A DNA stretch of 64,000 bases, from assembly GCF_003985125.1 (NCBI RefSeq), contig NZ_ML133565.1, positions 1-64,000 of the forward strand, given 5' to 3'. The notes below the pieces were generated by a model, which worked only from the letters and a program-made list of their open reading frames with translations, was not told the DNA's origin and did no database searches. Of the stretch, positions 45,996-55,066 are shown one piece after another (within the stretch, counting starts at the first letter, position 1; each line of letters starts with the position of its first letter). Position numbers and translations under genes: made by a program. Source of the DNA: Rhizobium phaseoli (lineage in GTDB: Bacteria; Pseudomonadota; Alphaproteobacteria; Rhizobiales; Rhizobiaceae).

Positions 45996-47027
45996 ATGAG
46001 TGCTCTCGAAACTCTTGGACGCGTGCCGCGTCTCGATCTGCGTGGGTTTGTTTCCCCGGTACAGCGTCTCGAACGCTTCAGCGAGGCGATCGGAGTCGAA
46101 GTCTGGTGCAAGCGGGACGACATCGGCTCTGTCGGTCTCGCTGGCAACAAGGTCCGCAAGCTGGAGGTCGAACTGGCTCATGCCGTCGCTTACGGTGCAA
46201 CGCACCTGGTCGCGGAAGGCTCTCGCCTTTCAAATGCGACGCGCGCGGTGGCCGCTGCCAGCGCTGCTCTCGGACTGAAATGCACACTGCTCCTATGTCA
46301 TGACGAGCCGCACGAACCTGTCGGCAATCTGATGCTTGATGGTCTTTTCGGCGCTGATCTTCGACTTGTGGGTGATGTGAGCTGGACCGATCTAGCTCGA
46401 CATTCAGTATCCGTCGTCAGTGAACTCGAACAATCCGGAGAACGCGTTTATCGACTTCCCATCGGATGTGCTTCCGAACGCAGCTGCTTGGGGTTTGCCC
46501 TGGCATATGGTGAACTTTGCCAGCAAATGCGCGAGCACGGACGCAATGCTGGGACAATCGTCCATGCAAGCTCGTCCGGCGGAACCCATGCGGGGCTCGT
46601 CCTCGGGAATGCGCTCCACGGTTTTGAGACTGACATTCGTGGCATTGTCGTCGCGGAGGACGTCTATTCCGACGTAGTTGGCACATATCTTTCCTTCGCA
46701 CGCGGCGGCGCGCGCCTTATCGATGCAGAAGTCGAATTGACGCGCGACCATATCAACGTCACGCAAGCATATGTCGGTGAGGGATATGGACTGCCTGCTG
46801 ACGGCATATATGAGGCGATTGATTTGCTCGCGACGAAAGAGGGCCTGCTGGTCGATCCTGTCTATAGCGGGAAGGCGATCGCGGCGATCATCGATCTTGC
46901 CGCGAAGGGTGAGCTAAACGGCCCTGTCGTCTTCTGGCATACAGGCGGCTATCACGCGCTTTTCGACCCTCGCTATGCAAAGCGAATCTGGTCGGCACTT
47001 GACCGCCTTGCAGGCATCTTGCTGTGA
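45996..47027 (+). CDS. D-cysteine desulfhydrase / ACC deaminase-like PLP enzyme
   Basis: 343 residues, fold type II. SPVQRLERFSEAIGVEVWCK, then RDDIGSVGLAGNKVRKLE (PLP lysine in GNKVRK) and SRLSNATRAVAAASAALGLK, with the conserved SN.TR, fit the DcyD/ACC-deaminase family. SSGGTHAGLVLG binds phosphate, and FWHTGGYHALF near the end is also typical. It would break a small D-amino acid to pyruvate, ammonia and a leaving group. AGAGGATA precedes ATG 45996. The AraC gene is divergent, across 147 bases. Confidence 0.82.
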   Translation: MSALETLGRVPRLDLRGFVSPVQRLERFSEAIGVEVWCKRDDIGSVGLAGNKVRKLEVELAHAVAYGATHLVAEGSRLSNATRAVAAASAALGLKCTLLLCHDEPHEPVGNLMLDGLFGADLRLVGDVSWTDLARHSVSVVSELEQSGERVYRLPIGCASERSCLGFALAYGELCQQMREHGRNAGTIVHASSSGGTHAGLVLGNALHGFETDIRGIVVAEDVYSDVVGTYLSFARGGARLIDAEVELTRDHINVTQAYVGEGYGLPADGIYEAIDLLATKEGLLVDPVYSGKAIAAIIDLAAKGELNGPVVFWHTGGYHALFDPRYAKRIWSALDRLAGILL

Positions 47028-47197
47028 TGTTGCACTGGACCGCCGCTGAAATATAGTCATTAACTGGAAGAGCCGAAGTGCGAGGGCGCTGGTTGCACTC
47101 TTGTCCGCGCGGCGCCGCCGGCAGAGTCAGGACGGCAATGCGGGGTCGAAAGGCGCGGACGCACAATGGTCCTAGTGTCATTGACCGCCAGATCTAA

Positions 47198-47693
47198 CTA
47201 GCGCCCGTTCTTATTGCGCCACTCGGCGCATTTGAGCTGATGCTCCTGTTTAGTGCAGGGATAGAAACCAATGATGGCTGCTCCGTTCTTCACTTGCTCG
47301 AGTACGAAGTCTTCATAGCTCTCCATCCCCGCGCATTCATCAGCAATCTCTTCTGCAAGATGACCGGAATCACATTACGCCGTCTTTGTCTGCCACCAGC
47401 ACGTCCCCGGGAAACACCGCGACGCCACCACACGAGATCGGCACATTGGTCCCCAATGCCTCATGGAGCGTTTGGTGGGAGCGGATGGCTTGGCGAAACA
47501 AGCTGGCATAAGCCAATGCCCTCTGCGTCACGAAAGCCACCATCGGACACGACGCCTGCAGCACCTCGTACTGCAAAGCGCGCCAGAGGTGGCGAGACAA
47601 TTTCGAAGCTAAGTCGGCATCGGCCGACGACACTAACCGGATTTGGTCTGGCGAATCGGCCGTCATGGTCGCTGGGTCCGCCGACCACGTCAC
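47198..47693 (-). pseudogene. RraA-family (HMG/CHA aldolase-like) gene, truncated and frameshifted
   Basis: The frame 47693-47370 contains GTNVPISCGGVAVFPGDVLV and ADKDGVM, the conserved RraA core, then stops. In the next frame the protein continues as IPVILAEEIADECAGMESYE, DFVLEQVKNGAAIIGFYP and a tail ending WRNKNGR with stop at 47198-47200, exactly as RraA-family aldolases end. Restoring one G at 47370-47373 (GTAATGTGATT to GTAATGGTGATT) rejoins the frames. The N-terminal third is not recognisable. The gene is therefore dead, unless the shift is a sequencing error. Confidence 0.7.
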
Positions 47694-47854
47694 ATCGCGT
47701 CAGGTTTAACGGTATTGCGAAATTGTAGCCGTGAAATTCCGTGTGATTTTGGTCCCGGTTCGTTTTTTTAACCAAGAGGCGTGTTCTCGTGGGGCAAATT
47801 TCCAGCGAGCTTGAGAACACCGCAGTCGAATTTAGTTCGAAGTGGAGGTTGTAG

Positions 47855-48445
47855 ATGAATTTGCATAGGATGCAGGTTAGGGGCGAAAACCATGGCACGG
47901 CGGTCGTCGGCGATGCAAGCTTGACGCTAACTGCCAATGGAAGCACTGACTGGTTCCATCATCCGGCGGAGAGCTTTCGCCGGAACGACGTGCTTTCCTT
48001 AAGTACGGAAGTCGCTGAAGAGACGTTCGCGGTTGTCGCAAGGGTGTCAGTTGAGTTCTCTTCACCCTACGACGCAGGTGCAATTTTCGTGCAGACCGAC
48101 GACGATAACTGGGCAAAACTGGCGTTTGAATACTCGGCTGCCCGGAAGCCAACAATCGTAAGCGTCGTTACAAGGACGACATCGGACGATTGCGACGGAC
48201 CAAATTTCCATGGAGAGGCTGTTTGGCTCCGCGTTTATTGCGATGGGGAAACGATCGCATTCCATTTTTCTGAGGACGGCAAATTCTGGCAGTTTATGCG
48301 CTGGTTCGCTATCCCTGGCATCCGCAACCGTCCAATTAAAGTTGGCTTTGGCGTTCAATCGCCTACGGGAGAGGGCTCACGGGCTCACTTCGACCATATC
48401 GGACTAACCTTTGAAAAGATTGCCGACCTGCGAAGCGGTGCGTAA
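47855..48445 (+). CDS. DUF1349 domain protein
   Basis: 196 residues. SSPYDAGAIFVQTDDDNWAK, then LAFEYSAARKPTIVSVVTR, VWLRVYCDGETIAFHFSEDG and FGVQSPTGEGSRAHFDHIGL, follow DUF1349 (the concanavalin-like YesU fold, probably carbohydrate-binding). No signal peptide was seen. It is alone on the plus strand; its partner is unclear. Confidence 0.78.
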   Translation: MNLHRMQVRGENHGTAVVGDASLTLTANGSTDWFHHPAESFRRNDVLSLSTEVAEETFAVVARVSVEFSSPYDAGAIFVQTDDDNWAKLAFEYSAARKPTIVSVVTRTTSDDCDGPNFHGEAVWLRVYCDGETIAFHFSEDGKFWQFMRWFAIPGIRNRPIKVGFGVQSPTGEGSRAHFDHIGLTFEKIADLRSGA

Positions 48446-48656
48446 ACGGCATCGGCACAGGCTCACGCGGCCTCGGTGTAATTCACGGCGAATATCACGC
48501 GGCGTTCGTGAGGCGACGAACAAGAACCCCAGGGTCGCGGAGGACGGGGACGTCAACCGGGCGACATGGATGGCATCCTCATCACGATAACAAAACCGAT
48601 GTATGCAGCAACGGTGTTGCGGCGCTTCGAGACAACAAACGAGACAGGAAAAAACG

Positions 48657-49442
48657 ATGAAAGTTCCTACGGCGGATTTTCTGCACAGATTAGCCGACGC
48701 TGCCGATCGCGAGACAGTGTCGCGATTTCGGCAAAAGCTTGAGACGACAACAAAACCAAAAGAGGGATACCGCTTTGATCCAGTGACGGATGCGGATCGG
48801 GAGGCCGAATTGGCAATGCGAGCGCTGATCTCCGAGGAGTTTCCCGATCACAGCATTCTCGGTGAAGAGTACGGCGTCACGGGAGTTGGAGCCTGCCAGT
48901 GGGTCCTCGATCCGATTGATGGCACCCGTCCTTTCCTGCTTGGAATTCCGGTATGGGGAACTTTGATCGGCTTCTGCGAGCAAGGGCGAGCGACCTCTGG
49001 ATTAATGAGCCAACCGATCACGAGAGAGAGATTTTGGGCCCACAACGGCGAAAGCTGGCTCACGACGGACAACGCTACAACCCGCCTGACGACAAGTGCG
49101 TGCACGCAACTCTCGGGTGCGGTCTTGCACACCAACTCGCCTGAAGGCGTGCGCCGGAACCCCGACGTTCGATTTGATGTGCTCGACGCCACAGTCAAAA
49201 TGACCCGATATGGGGGCGAGTGTTACGCTTTCGCCATGTTGGCGGCCGGCCACATCGATATCTGCGTCGAATTCAGTCTGCAGCCTTACGACATCGTGCC
49301 CATAATTCCGCTTATCGAGGCAGCGGGGGGCACAGTAACGACGTTTGACGGGTCGCGTCCGGAAAACGGAGGCCGCATTATCGCTTCTGCCAACCAGGAA
49401 CTCCACGCCGCTGCGATCAGCGTTTTGAACCGTGGACGATGA
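48657..49442 (+). CDS. Inositol-monophosphatase-family phosphatase (HisN-like)
   Basis: 261 residues. FDPVTDADREAELAMRALIS, SILGEEYG, WVLDPIDGTRPFLLGIPVWG and LQPYDIVPIIPLIEAAGG are the metal-binding and catalytic motifs of the family; DPIDGT contains the two metal aspartates. It resembles histidinol-phosphatase or inositol-1-phosphatase of rhizobia. The substrate is probably a sugar or polyol phosphate. ATG 48657 is preferred because AGGA lies 8 bases upstream; an open extension to 48603 has no support. Confidence 0.85.
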   Translation: MKVPTADFLHRLADAADRETVSRFRQKLETTTKPKEGYRFDPVTDADREAELAMRALISEEFPDHSILGEEYGVTGVGACQWVLDPIDGTRPFLLGIPVWGTLIGFCEQGRATSGLMSQPITRERFWAHNGESWLTTDNATTRLTTSACTQLSGAVLHTNSPEGVRRNPDVRFDVLDATVKMTRYGGECYAFAMLAAGHIDICVEFSLQPYDIVPIIPLIEAAGGTVTTFDGSRPENGGRIIASANQELHAAAISVLNRGR

Positions 49443-50431
49443 AGCATGACGCGGCAATGGTGCGATCGCCTGTCGCGAGGAGCGGCCAGTAGCTGAGACG
49501 GTGGGCGCGACAGTGCGTTCGCCGTCATCTGTTCCCGGATAGCCCGAGCTGAATCTGACGTTAGATCCGCGCGACTTTGCGGTTGTCAGTACAGGTTTTA
49601 GATCGCCGACACCAAATAATCTGAGCCAACCTTACCTTCCACCTTACCTCAACTGCCACCGTGGTTGTTGGTAGTACGCCGCTTTCCGGCGTTTGCTCTT
49701 ATCGGGGCGCAATGGCAGGCGCAGTCATCCTGACAATACTGCAAAGCATCTGATACTTGGGCTGCCGGAATCCGCCTGACAGATTGCCTATGGCGGCATG
49801 CTTGCACCTGTTCTTGCCATTCGCTCTGACTGTCGCCCCTACGGGACGGGCTCGTGAAAAGGAGGAACTGCATAACGCGAAGTACTCGAAGAGACCCGCT
49901 TCCCGACCGCCTTCCAGCGGCTCCGACTGACCCGGCCCTCCAGCCGCGCATTGAAACTGCAACGTCAGACGAAAAGCCCCACCGCCAAGCATGAGCCTTT
50001 TACCGTTTGCTGATTTTCATAAATCCCCGAACTTCACTCATCTGTGACGATGAACGTCAAACACCAAGTGCGCCTCTTTGATCAGTTCATTCCAGACGCG
50101 TGAGCATTATGAAGCACTTTTGACTTCATAATGCTCATTCACGCGGACGTGGTCGCCAGCTCAGAAACCGTCCTTCATTATCCCGCACATCGCTTGCTAG
50201 CTTCAACACGGCGCCTCCTGCTCGGGCGGGTTGTTGCAGTCGCAATTCAACTGGCTTCGGGCTCTGCCCCGGCCGAAGCAACATAAAGCAAAGTGCGCTT
50301 CATCCTGCGTCACCGTTTCGGAGTCTGCGAACTTGCGAGTCCGCCCGATGCGGCCGCAATGTAGGCGCAGTTGAACGGCTGCGGTCATTGCCAGCCCACG
50401 ACTAAAGAACAACGAACTTTAGAGGGTGAAG
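49443..50431. other. Long stretch without genes, containing one strong hairpin
   Basis: No coding region has family motifs or good codon usage. The only clear structure is the hairpin at 50098-50144. It may hold the promoter and control region of the TPP-enzyme operon; no specific promoter could be chosen. Confidence 0.4.
50098..50144. repeat. Strong hairpin: 12-bp perfect stem plus 5-bp outer stem
   Basis: AGCATTATGAAG (50103-50114) is followed after a nine-base loop by its exact complement CTTCATAATGCT (50124-50135); outside, GCGTG and CACGC also pair across a small bulge. No T run follows. It could be a bidirectional terminator relic, a mobile element end or a small RNA structure. Confidence 0.6.
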
Positions 50432-52237
50432 ATGATGAAACTCACAGGTGGCCAGGTTGTCGCAAGGGCACTGAAAGAGTATGGCGTCGAATATGTGGCT
50501 GGCGTGCCGGGGCACGGGATCTGGTCGCTCTTTGACGCATTCCTCGAAGAAGGCTCCCAACTTCCATTCATCCAGGTCATGCACGAGCAGAGCGCCGTCC
50601 ATATGGCCGATGGATATTTCCGGGCCAGCGGAAAGCCGATGGCTTGCTCGACCTCAGTCGGGCCGGGCGCTGCAAATACCATCATCGGTCTCGCAACAGC
50701 CCTAACCGATTCCACCTCGCTTTTCTACGTATCGGGTTCTCCGCAGACCTACATGCACGGTCACGGCACCATGCAAGAACTCGAGCGTCATCAGGATAAC
50801 GCCTTTCCGCGCGTCACCGAGCAGGTTACCAAACGTGCGTGGCAGGCAAATTCCGTTCAGGTTCTTCCCAGCATCATGCATCGCGCCTTCAGCGAAATGC
50901 TGACCGGCCGTCCGGGTCCGGTGCATGTCGAAGTGCCTATGGACGTTCAAGTCGAAGCTGCTGACGTCACGATCCATCCGCTCCAAAAGCGGCTTCCGAT
51001 CGGCATTGCCTACCCGGATCCGCGTGCAATCGAAGCTGCAGTGAAGGTTCTTCTCGCAGCCGAGCGACCTGTCATTGTCGCTGGCGGCGGTGCTATTTCT
51101 GCGAACGCGTCGGAGGAATTGACGCGGCTGGCTGAAAAACTCGGTGCGGCCGTCTCGATTACATGGAATGGCAAGGGCGCGATTTCTGAAGATCATCAGC
51201 TGTTCATAGGTGCTGTCGGTCAAACCGGCACTACGAGCGGCAACAAGATCACGGCTTCGGCAGATGTTGTCGTCTCCGTCGGTTGTCGCTTCACGGATTG
51301 GTCTGCGTCTTCGTATGCCAAGGGCGTCTCCTTCTCGATTCCCTCTGCAAAGCTGATTCACATCGATCTCGATCCACGCGAAATCGGCAAGAATTACGAG
51401 ACCGAGGTCGGCATCGTGGCGGACGCCAGGGTTACTCTCGAAGCCATTCTGTCGCTGATTTCCGACGCAGACTCCACAAAGATGCTGTCGCGCCGCGAGA
51501 ATTTCCTGGCTGACGTACAGAAGGCGAAGGCAGATTGGCGCGCCCAGGTCGAGCCGCGTGAGACGAGCCGGGAAACGCCGTTCACGTCGCAGCGCCCTTT
51601 GATGGCGCTTCGCAAGGTGCTCGACCGTGACGGCATCGTCGTCGTCGGCTCGGGGAATACGCAAGGCTCCGTCAAGCAGAGCTTCCCGGTCTACAAGCCT
51701 CGCACCCACCTCACGTCCGGCTCCTACTCGCCGATGGGATGGGCCGTTCCCGCAGCGCTCGGCGCCAAACTGGCCTGCCCAGACAAGCAGGTCGTCGCGA
51801 TCGTCGGAGACGGTGACTTCATGATGTCTCTCCCGGAGATGGGAACAGCGGTCATGAACGGCATCAACGTTGTCTTTCTCGTTCTGAATAATTTCGGATA
51901 CATGTCCATCCGCGGTGGTCAGCGGAAGTTCATGGGCCGCCACGTCGCTTCCGAGTTCAACCACCATGTCGGCAACGGTGAACCCTATTCTGCCGACATC
52001 GCCGCCTCTGCACGCGCATTTGGTCTCGAAGCATGGAAGGTCGAGAAGGACGAGGACCTCGAAAGCAGCATCAAGGCTGCTTTGGAGTGCGGTGGGCCTG
52101 CTCTCGTCGAGGTGATCGTATCGCGTGACGCCGCCGGCCCATTCGCCACCGGCTGGTGGGACTTCCCGTCGCCGGCCTATTACGAGAAGGAACAGGCTGC
52201 CTACGCAAAGATGCGCGAACTCGAGCAGCATCTGTAG
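50432..52237 (+). CDS. Thiamine-diphosphate-dependent enzyme (acetolactate-synthase-like)
   Basis: About 601 residues. Residues 1-170 are the pyrimidine-binding domain with the catalytic glutamate in IQVMHEQSAVHMADGY and GPGAANTIIGLATAL. The middle domain contains RPVIVAGGGAISANASEEL. The C-terminal domain has the diphosphate motif VAIVGDGDFMMSLPEMGTAV and NNFGYMSIRGGQRKFMG. It is of the acetolactate synthase/glyoxylate carboligase type; the real substrate is unknown, and it differs from sulfoacetaldehyde acetyltransferase in the first motifs. GAGGG lies 5-8 bases before ATG 50432/50435. First gene of a nine-gene operon. Confidence 0.8.
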   Translation: MMKLTGGQVVARALKEYGVEYVAGVPGHGIWSLFDAFLEEGSQLPFIQVMHEQSAVHMADGYFRASGKPMACSTSVGPGAANTIIGLATALTDSTSLFYVSGSPQTYMHGHGTMQELERHQDNAFPRVTEQVTKRAWQANSVQVLPSIMHRAFSEMLTGRPGPVHVEVPMDVQVEAADVTIHPLQKRLPIGIAYPDPRAIEAAVKVLLAAERPVIVAGGGAISANASEELTRLAEKLGAAVSITWNGKGAISEDHQLFIGAVGQTGTTSGNKITASADVVVSVGCRFTDWSASSYAKGVSFSIPSAKLIHIDLDPREIGKNYETEVGIVADARVTLEAILSLISDADSTKMLSRRENFLADVQKAKADWRAQVEPRETSRETPFTSQRPLMALRKVLDRDGIVVVGSGNTQGSVKQSFPVYKPRTHLTSGSYSPMGWAVPAALGAKLACPDKQVVAIVGDGDFMMSLPEMGTAVMNGINVVFLVLNNFGYMSIRGGQRKFMGRHVASEFNHHVGNGEPYSADIAASARAFGLEAWKVEKDEDLESSIKAALECGGPALVEVIVSRDAAGPFATGWWDFPSPAYYEKEQAAYAKMRELEQHL

Positions 52238-52253
52238 AGCCAACTTCAGGCTG

Positions 52254-52273
52254 GGGGCGCCGCCTGGCGCCCC
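52254..52273 (+). terminator. Intergenic hairpin between the TPP enzyme and HisD-like genes
   Basis: GGGGCGCC and GGCGCCCC pair perfectly around GCCT. No T run follows, so it is more likely to protect or attenuate the mRNA than to stop transcription fully. Confidence 0.4.
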
Positions 52274-52338
52274 GCCAACCACAGTCTCTCCAAACCCAGA
52301 ATGCGGGGCACGGCTTCCGCAAACGAAGAGTTATTGTC

Positions 52339-53655
52339 ATGATCAGACACATCAAAACTGCCCAAGCCTCGACGGCGGGCGCTTCCGATAGCGCGATAAC
52401 AAAAGCTGTCGAGGAGCTCCTTTCTAAGGTGGAAGCCGGCGGCGACAAAGCGGTCCGGGAACTCTCCGTTAAGTTCGACAAACTCGACCGCGAGTCCTAT
52501 CGCCTGACAAAAGACGAAATCGCTGCCGCGATTAATTCGCTGACCAAGCAGGAGCGCGAGGACCTGGACTTTGCCCAGGATCAGGTCCGCCGCTTCGCAC
52601 AGGCACAAAGAGATGCGCTGCAGGATCTCGAAGTCGAGACGATCCCAGGCGTGGTCCTGGGCCATCGCAATGTGCCGATCGAAAATGTCGGCTGCTACGT
52701 GCCGGGTGGAAAATATCCGCTGCTTGCATCGGCACATATGACTGTGCTGACAGCGCGTGTGGCGGGCTGCGACCGCGTCATTACCTGTGCTCCCCCGTTC
52801 AACGGACAGATATCCAACAAGATCGTCGCCGCACAGGCTCTCGCCGGTGCAGACGAGATCTACTGCATCGGCGGTGTCCAGGCGATCGCGGCGATGGGCT
52901 ATGGCACCGAAACGATCGAAGCTGTCGACATGCTTGCCGGTCCGGGCAATGCCTATGTGGCAGAGGCCAAGCGTCTCTTGTTCGGCAAGGTCGGTATCGA
53001 CCTGTTTGCCGGCCCGACCGAAACGCTGGTGATTGCTGACGAAAGCGTCGACGGTGAAATCGTTGCGACGGACCTGCTCGGCCAAGCCGAACATGGTGCC
53101 AACTCTCCGGCAGTGCTCATCACCAATTCCGAGAAGCTCGCCAAGGATACACTTGCCGAAATCGACCGGCTCCTGCAGATCCTTCCGACGGCCGCCGTCG
53201 CAGGAAAGGCCTGGAACGACTGCGGAGAGATCATCCTCTGCGACACGATCGAGGAAATGGTGTCCGAAGCTGACCGCGTCGCTTCGGAACACGTTCAGGT
53301 CATGACGAGCGACCCGAACTACTTTCTCGAGAACATGAAAAACTATGGAGCGCTGTTCCTTGGCGCCCGCACCAATGTCGCCTTCGGCGACAAGGTCATC
53401 GGCACGAACCACACACTGCCGACGAACAAGGCTGCGCGCTACACCGGCGGTCTGTGGGTCGGGAAATTCCTCAAGACCTGCACCTATCAGCGCATAGAGA
53501 CCGATGAGGCATCAGCCCTTATCGGTGCCTATAGCTCTCGTCTCTGCCTGATGGAAGGCTTCGCGGGTCACGCCGAGCAAGCCAACATTCGTGTCCGCCG
53601 CTTCGGTGGCCGCAACATTCCTTACGCGGGGGCCGCCGGCCCGCGCGACGCATAA
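52339..53655 (+). CDS. Histidinol-dehydrogenase-family enzyme, probable sulfopropanediol 3-dehydrogenase (HpsN)-like
   Basis: 438 residues from ATG 52339. NVGCYVPGGKYPLLASAHMT, then EIYCIGGVQAIAAMGYGTE, DMLAGPGNAYVAEAKRLLFG, LLGQAEHGANSPAVLITNSE and NHTLPTNKAARYTGGL follow the HisD fold with its zinc ligands. Outside a his operon, next to transport and oxidoreductase genes, the HpsN-like branch (oxidation of a C3 diol to an acid) is more likely than histidine synthesis. The usual HpsN neighbours for sulfonate degradation are not visible, so the substrate stays open. Confidence 0.8.
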   Translation: MIRHIKTAQASTAGASDSAITKAVEELLSKVEAGGDKAVRELSVKFDKLDRESYRLTKDEIAAAINSLTKQEREDLDFAQDQVRRFAQAQRDALQDLEVETIPGVVLGHRNVPIENVGCYVPGGKYPLLASAHMTVLTARVAGCDRVITCAPPFNGQISNKIVAAQALAGADEIYCIGGVQAIAAMGYGTETIEAVDMLAGPGNAYVAEAKRLLFGKVGIDLFAGPTETLVIADESVDGEIVATDLLGQAEHGANSPAVLITNSEKLAKDTLAEIDRLLQILPTAAVAGKAWNDCGEIILCDTIEEMVSEADRVASEHVQVMTSDPNYFLENMKNYGALFLGARTNVAFGDKVIGTNHTLPTNKAARYTGGLWVGKFLKTCTYQRIETDEASALIGAYSSRLCLMEGFAGHAEQANIRVRRFGGRNIPYAGAAGPRDA

Positions 53656-53733
53656 GCAACCGGCGGCTTCGACACCCTCTTGTCGAGACTGCCCGCAATC
53701 CACCAACCGCTGAGGCAAAAAAGGGGAACTACA

Positions 53734-54984
53734 ATGAAACTGAAAATGCTTCTTACCGCTTCGATCTCTCTTCTTCCGATAGCCGCTGTGGCGCAGGAGA
53801 AACCCAAGGTCGAAGGTATTCACCACTGGGTTTCCGAGAGCGAAGTCAAGGCGCTCAAGGTCATCACCGACAAGCTCGCCACCAAGGGCTATACTTGGCA
53901 GGACAGCGCGGTCGGGGGACTATCCGGGGCAAACGCCCTGCAGGCGCTGCGTACCCGGCTCGCCGCCGGCAATCCGCCGACGACAATGCAATTCCTGGGC
54001 TTCGAGGGGCTCGACTGGGCGAACGAAGGCGTTTTGCGTTCGCTGAACGAGCTCTATGAGAAAAACGGGTGGGAGAAGACCATTTCTCCCCAGTTGGAAG
54101 CCTTCGTCAAGAACGGCGACGACTACATCTCCGTGCCGATCAACATGCATCGCCAGAACTGGATCTGGGCCAACAAGGCACTCTTCGACAAGTACGGCAT
54201 CAGCGAGCCAAAGAGTTGGGACGAAGTGATCGCAGTTGGCCAAAAGCTCAAAGCTGCGGGTGTCGTCCCTCTGGCGATGGGCGACGAGCCCTGGCAGATC
54301 CTCGAAGTCTTCGAAGCAATCGCGGCAGACATGAACGGGCCGGATTTCTACAAGAAGGCGATTGTCGACCTCGACGAGGGCGAATTGTCGAGCGACAAGA
54401 TGGTCAAGACGTTCGACATGCTGCGCAAGGTTCGCGGCTTGGTCGATGACGGCTTCACCGGCCGCGACTGGGCGGTTGCCTCCGCAATGGTCGCCGACGG
54501 CAAGGCGGGTATGCAGCTAATGGGCGATTGGGCCAAGGGCGAGTTCCTCAACAAAGGCCTCAAGCCCGGATCCGACTTTCTCTGCTTCCCGACGCCGGCG
54601 CAGACACCTTATTTCAAGTTCGTCATCGACGCCTTCGGCCTCTTCAAGACCGATAGCGAACCGCTTGTCCTCGCGCAGGACGCCTGGGCGGAGTCCGTCA
54701 TGGATCCGCAGGTCCAGAAGGACTTCAACAAGGTCAAGGGGTCGATCCCCGCCCGGATCGACATCTCGGTTTCGGACTTCGACGCCTGCGCACAGCGCAG
54801 CTTCGCCGACCGCGATGCAGCCCAGAAGAACGACACGATGCTCGGCGGGTTGACGGAAGGCTTCGCCAACCAGCCGCAGTTCACCGGTGTCTTCAGCGAC
54901 GTGGTCGCGAAGTTCTTCACGACCGACATGTCTTCCGAGGACGCGGTCAAGGCTCTCGTCGACGGAATCAACAACGCAAAGTGA
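53734..54984 (+). CDS. Sugar-type ABC transporter substrate-binding protein (family 1)
   Basis: 416 residues with a signal peptide (MKLKMLLTASISLLPIAAVA, cut after AQ or nearby). The mature sequence has VEGIHHWVSESEVKALKVIT, ANKALFDKYGISEPKSWDEV, ALAMGDEPWQ-like VPLAMGDEPWQILEVFEAI and GKAGMQLMGDWAKGEFLNKG, typical of carbohydrate uptake CUT1 binding proteins. It delivers a sugar or polyol to the permeases encoded next. Confidence 0.88.
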   Translation: MKLKMLLTASISLLPIAAVAQEKPKVEGIHHWVSESEVKALKVITDKLATKGYTWQDSAVGGLSGANALQALRTRLAAGNPPTTMQFLGFEGLDWANEGVLRSLNELYEKNGWEKTISPQLEAFVKNGDDYISVPINMHRQNWIWANKALFDKYGISEPKSWDEVIAVGQKLKAAGVVPLAMGDEPWQILEVFEAIAADMNGPDFYKKAIVDLDEGELSSDKMVKTFDMLRKVRGLVDDGFTGRDWAVASAMVADGKAGMQLMGDWAKGEFLNKGLKPGSDFLCFPTPAQTPYFKFVIDAFGLFKTDSEPLVLAQDAWAESVMDPQVQKDFNKVKGSIPARIDISVSDFDACAQRSFADRDAAQKNDTMLGGLTEGFANQPQFTGVFSDVVAKFFTTDMSSEDAVKALVDGINNAK

Positions 54985-54998
54985 GCGTCCGTCCGGTT

Positions 54999-55023
54999 CC
55001 AGCCCGCCTAGGCGGGCTGGTTT
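54999..55023 (+). terminator. Perfect hairpin with short T run between binding protein and permease genes
   Basis: CCAGCCCGCC pairs exactly with GGCGGGCTGG across a two-base loop, and TTT follows. In ABC operons such partial terminators keep the binding protein expressed well above the membrane subunits. The next gene starts 44 bases further. Confidence 0.65.
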
Positions 55024-55066
55024 ACCGCACTTCGACGCACATGCGCCTCAACGCTGGAATGCTGTG

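Noticed and set aside
50432..52237. Sulfoacetaldehyde acetyltransferase (Xsc) identity for the TPP enzyme
   Set aside because: The N-terminal motifs do not match Xsc, and no phosphotransacetylase or sulfonate transporter is nearby, despite the HpsN-like neighbour.
50702..53412. Two long minus-strand frames (50702-52282 and 52246-53412)
   Set aside because: Both are antisense to the TPP enzyme and HisD-like genes, which have full catalytic motif sets.
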